From: Tigriopus japonicus
Taxonomy: Eukaryota; Arthropoda; Copepoda; Harpacticoida; Harpacticidae
Assembly (NCBI GenBank): GCA_010645155.1
Contig: CM021317.1
Coordinates: forward strand, 5,407,123-5,471,122
Direction of reading: 5' to 3'
DNA length: 64,000 nucleotides
Shown: positions 61,786 to 64,000 of the stretch, piece after piece
Layout of the letters: every line of letters begins with the position of its first letter
How positions within the stretch are numbered: position 1 is the first letter of the stretch
Position numbers and translations under genes: made by a program
Notes under the pieces: model-generated
Databases searched by the model: none
Seen by the model: the letters and a program-made list of their open reading frames with translations, nothing else
Told to the model about the DNA's origin: nothing

Positions 61786-63482
61786 GAGGTTATTCGCGGA
61801 GAAACCTTACGGAGTCATTTCCCGATTCCAGTGTTGCTTTCCAAATGGGGATTGACTTTAAAAGTTGGTCAGATTATCTGGCTGGAAAAAGGATCAAGGG
61901 CTGCTATTCGAGAAATCTCCGTCACTCGCGATTTGGAAAGGGTGATCTTGAATTTGATTGTGATTGATGCCATCGGGAGCAAGAACCGAGGCGACCACTT
62001 GACCTTGGATATACAAGAATTGGATAGAAGCCTTCACCAATGCAATGACAAACCAACGTAAGACTAGTGAAGTGCCTCTTCAATTTCGTTTCATTCAGGA
62101 AGGAAAGCATCATTCATTGAAACCATTATGGTATTTGAGATTCAAAACTCATCCATTCATTGAATGATGACTTGCCAAAAAAATCCATTTCTATCCTTTT
62201 ACATGGTAAATTGTGTTAGTTTATTTTGGGTAAATTTAGATTCCTTCGAAGTGTGCTGAATGATGCTCAGGGGATTCTTCTTCAAATCGGAACCTATCCC
62301 GAACCAATCCATCGGTTTGTCCGGAAACATCAATTGACTTCCCTGATTCGGAAAAATGTTCAGATCGCTCTTCAAGGTGAACTTGACATCTTTTATATTA
62401 ATCTCATTCTCTCTAGCCCAACCAATAATGTTTTTAGCTCTTTTTTTACAAGGAAGGGTCGGTCCACCAATATGTCGTCCTATTATGACATTTCCTAAAT
62501 GCTTTTCAGTATCTTGTTTAACATTTTAAAATCCCTTTTTAGTTTTGTCAAATTTTAAATGGCAAATTCAATCCAGTATCCGTCTGCATTCAGACCGTAG
62601 TGTTCAGAAGAAATATAAAACTGATTAAATGAAACTGATGAAAACCTTTGGTCGAATCAGTTGAGTGTTTTTCTCCAAACGTGCTCAAGAGGGACGCCCT
62701 TGAATGAGTTTGTGTACTTCGTGATTGATTCACTGATTGAGAACATGAATGTATTGCTTTCAGGGTTTGCTTCCACTCACGATTTCTCTTTGGGACCAGT
62801 AGACTTTGTCCATGACCCACATATCTTTGGCCTGGAGGCCTCCACTCTCTTCAGTTGTGATCACCATATCGAAGACTACGCTTCCCACTCATCACTCATG
62901 GACATTCTGCTCAAACCCAATTGGGATTGGCGACCCATAGCTGCGAATGCCGGCTTTCGAATCGTTCTCACATTTCGATTGTGGATCGATTGCGAAGGTT
63001 TGATCCGAATGTTTGTGCATGTCGAGCAATGCCATGGAGAAACGGATCAAGGAGCACCTCAAATGGACCCTTTGAAGCCTCGACAAATCTTTTTGGCTCG
63101 AAACAGTTCCCTGACCCAATCGATCCAACCCAGTAGCAGCAGTCCCTCTAACCCACATTCTCATGTGAGAGGGTCTTCCAGAGAGACCTTGAATTGGGCA
63201 GGACAGGATTTGAAGAAGGACCCCCAAAGTAATCCCGGAGCCACTTCCTTGGATTACGAAGAAATCATCGAAGATTTAGAAGACAAAGAGACCGTGAAAG
63301 ATATCACGATTTCTAGCGCCGAAGAAGCAATGGAGCAAGTTCCCGAGCCGGGTTTTCCTCTAGCTTCTTCCAGTTTCGTCTCGGACAATCCCATCGAATC
63401 TCGGCAAGTCTGGTCGAAATGCTCCAAAAATGTGAGTTGGGAAAAAGGAGGACCGACATTGAATGACTCGGAAAGTTCATGA
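61786..63482 (+). CDS. Unrecognised multi-exon gene, 5' partial; interrupted by in-frame TGA
   Basis: Exons 61786-62057, 62240-62376 and 62764-63482, joined through GT-AG introns (donors CAACGTAAGA and CAAGGTGAAC; acceptors TTTGCAG, AATTTAG and GCTTTCAG) with frame kept. At least one upstream exon is missing. The protein has a globular part (LRSHFPIPVLLSKWGLTL; RFVRKHQLTSLIRKNVQ; LGPVDFVHDPHIFGLEAS; PNWDWRPIAANAGFRIVLTF; RLWIDCEGLIRMFVHVE) and then a long Ser/Glu-rich, probably disordered tail. I cannot assign a family. The frame meets TGA at 63480-63482 but stays open with the same composition to a TAA at 63933-63935, so the true end may be 63935. No signal peptide or membrane segment is evident in the visible part. 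Confidence 0.7.
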
Positions 63483-63935
63483 CATGAAACCGGAGAGGAT
63501 ATCGGATCAAGTCATGGGTCCTCTCATTCCGCTCAATCTTCCCCAGAACCCGAATTTAAGGGGTCAACAGATATAACCGAGGCAACTTCCAATGCAAAAA
63601 CCGAATCTTTTGAAGATGCAAAATCTTCCAAAGCAGACTTAGACTTGTCCCAGGATCATCAGAGTGACTCGAATAGCATACCCAGTCGCAACAGTAATCG
63701 AAGTCGTACCACGGCCTTTAGTAATTTAAGCCGTGTGAGCAGCAATACGAATCCCCAACTTCAAGGTGCGTTCTATTCGAGTATCAATCCGATGCGGATG
63801 ACATTGGAGACCTCCTCGGACACATCCCAAACCGATGGGACAAGAATAGCCACCGCCCGAATTTGCCCATTCCCCACGGATTGGCAATTCGGAACCATTC
63901 CTGAGAGCATCACCAACGATGATGAACTTGACTAA
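63483..63935 (+). CDS. Downstream in-frame continuation of the unrecognised gene after TGA
   Basis: 150 sense codons and a TAA in exactly the same frame as the preceding exon, with no stop. The encoded sequence continues the same style (SSHGSSHSAQSSPEPE, SNSIPSRNSNRSRT, ending TNDDELD). Composition and length argue that it is, or recently was, coding. Either the TGA is read through or recoded, or it is a nonsense allele or sequence error. An intron that removes the TGA while keeping frame is not obvious. Confidence 0.55.
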   Translation, partial: HETGEDIGSSHGSSHSAQSSPEPEFKGSTDITEATSNAKTESFEDAKSSKADLDLSQDHQSDSNSIPSRNSNRSRTTAFSNLSRVSSNTNPQLQGAFYSSINPMRMTLETSSDTSQTDGTRIATARICPFPTDWQFGTIPESITNDDELD

Positions 63936-64000
63936 ATTAGAAATACTTGAGAAGCTTTCTGTGTACCTGATCTGAAATGTTGTTGATGAAATGCTAGTTT

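Noticed and set aside
63480..63482. Selenocysteine at the TGA
   Set aside because: The surrounding Ser/Glu-rich tail has no redox motif and I cannot demonstrate a SECIS element; readthrough or an allele is the simpler reading.
1..64000. tRNA, rRNA or CRISPR features
   Set aside because: A scan for GTTCGA-type T-loops, rRNA cores and regularly spaced repeats gave nothing that could be folded or supported.

Overview
This is nuclear DNA from a eukaryote, very probably an arthropod and perhaps a crustacean such as a copepod. The evidence is spliced genes with GT-AG introns (mostly 57-90 bases in the gene-dense parts, up to about 1.5 kb), AATAAA polyadenylation signals, an A+T-rich background full of small non-autonomous DNA transposons, and a short interstitial array of the arthropod-type telomere repeat CCTAA/TTAGG. 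The exact taxon is an inference. I see no bacterial operons, CRISPR arrays, rRNA genes or convincing tRNA genes.

Layout. (1) 1-9442, plus strand: the 3' two thirds of a divergent dynein heavy-chain-like gene, with one giant exon and three small ones. Its AAA1 and AAA4 nucleotide sites are ruined, AAA2 and AAA3 look usable, and the protein stops inside AAA6. (2) 9572-11201, minus strand: a tandem pair of peroxiredoxin-fold genes that share one intron position. Both have lost the peroxidatic cysteine, and the upstream one has gained a basic tail ending in a CaaX prenylation box. (3) 11391-11714, minus strand: a C14orf119/DUF4508 gene. (4) 12-24 kb: gene-poor, with a hAT MITE that has a perfect 8-bp target duplication, a long and nearly perfect foldback, and a minisatellite interrupted by a dimeric satellite-like repeat. 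(5) 24222-25226, plus strand: a glycogen-targeting PP1 regulatory subunit (RVxF motif plus CBM21). (6) 25-50 kb: gene desert with several TIR elements, a LINE remnant, a second copy of the dimeric repeat, microsatellites and a CRE/E-box repeat cluster. (7) 50597-56047, plus strand: an EFHC1 (myoclonin-1) orthologue with three DM10 domains and no EF-hand. (8) 61786-63935, plus strand: an unrecognised multi-exon gene whose last exon has an in-frame TGA followed by 151 further open codons.

The dynein-like gene and EFHC1 both belong to families of the ciliary axoneme. If the organism is a crustacean with few or no motile cilia, retention of both, with the dynein in a degenerate form, is noteworthy. 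The other genes concern redox-fold signalling (pseudo-peroxiredoxins) and glycogen metabolism, and nothing suggests a functional operon. The most unusual content is the pair of catalytically dead peroxiredoxins, one probably membrane-anchored, and the dynein-like protein that has lost its main motor ATPase.
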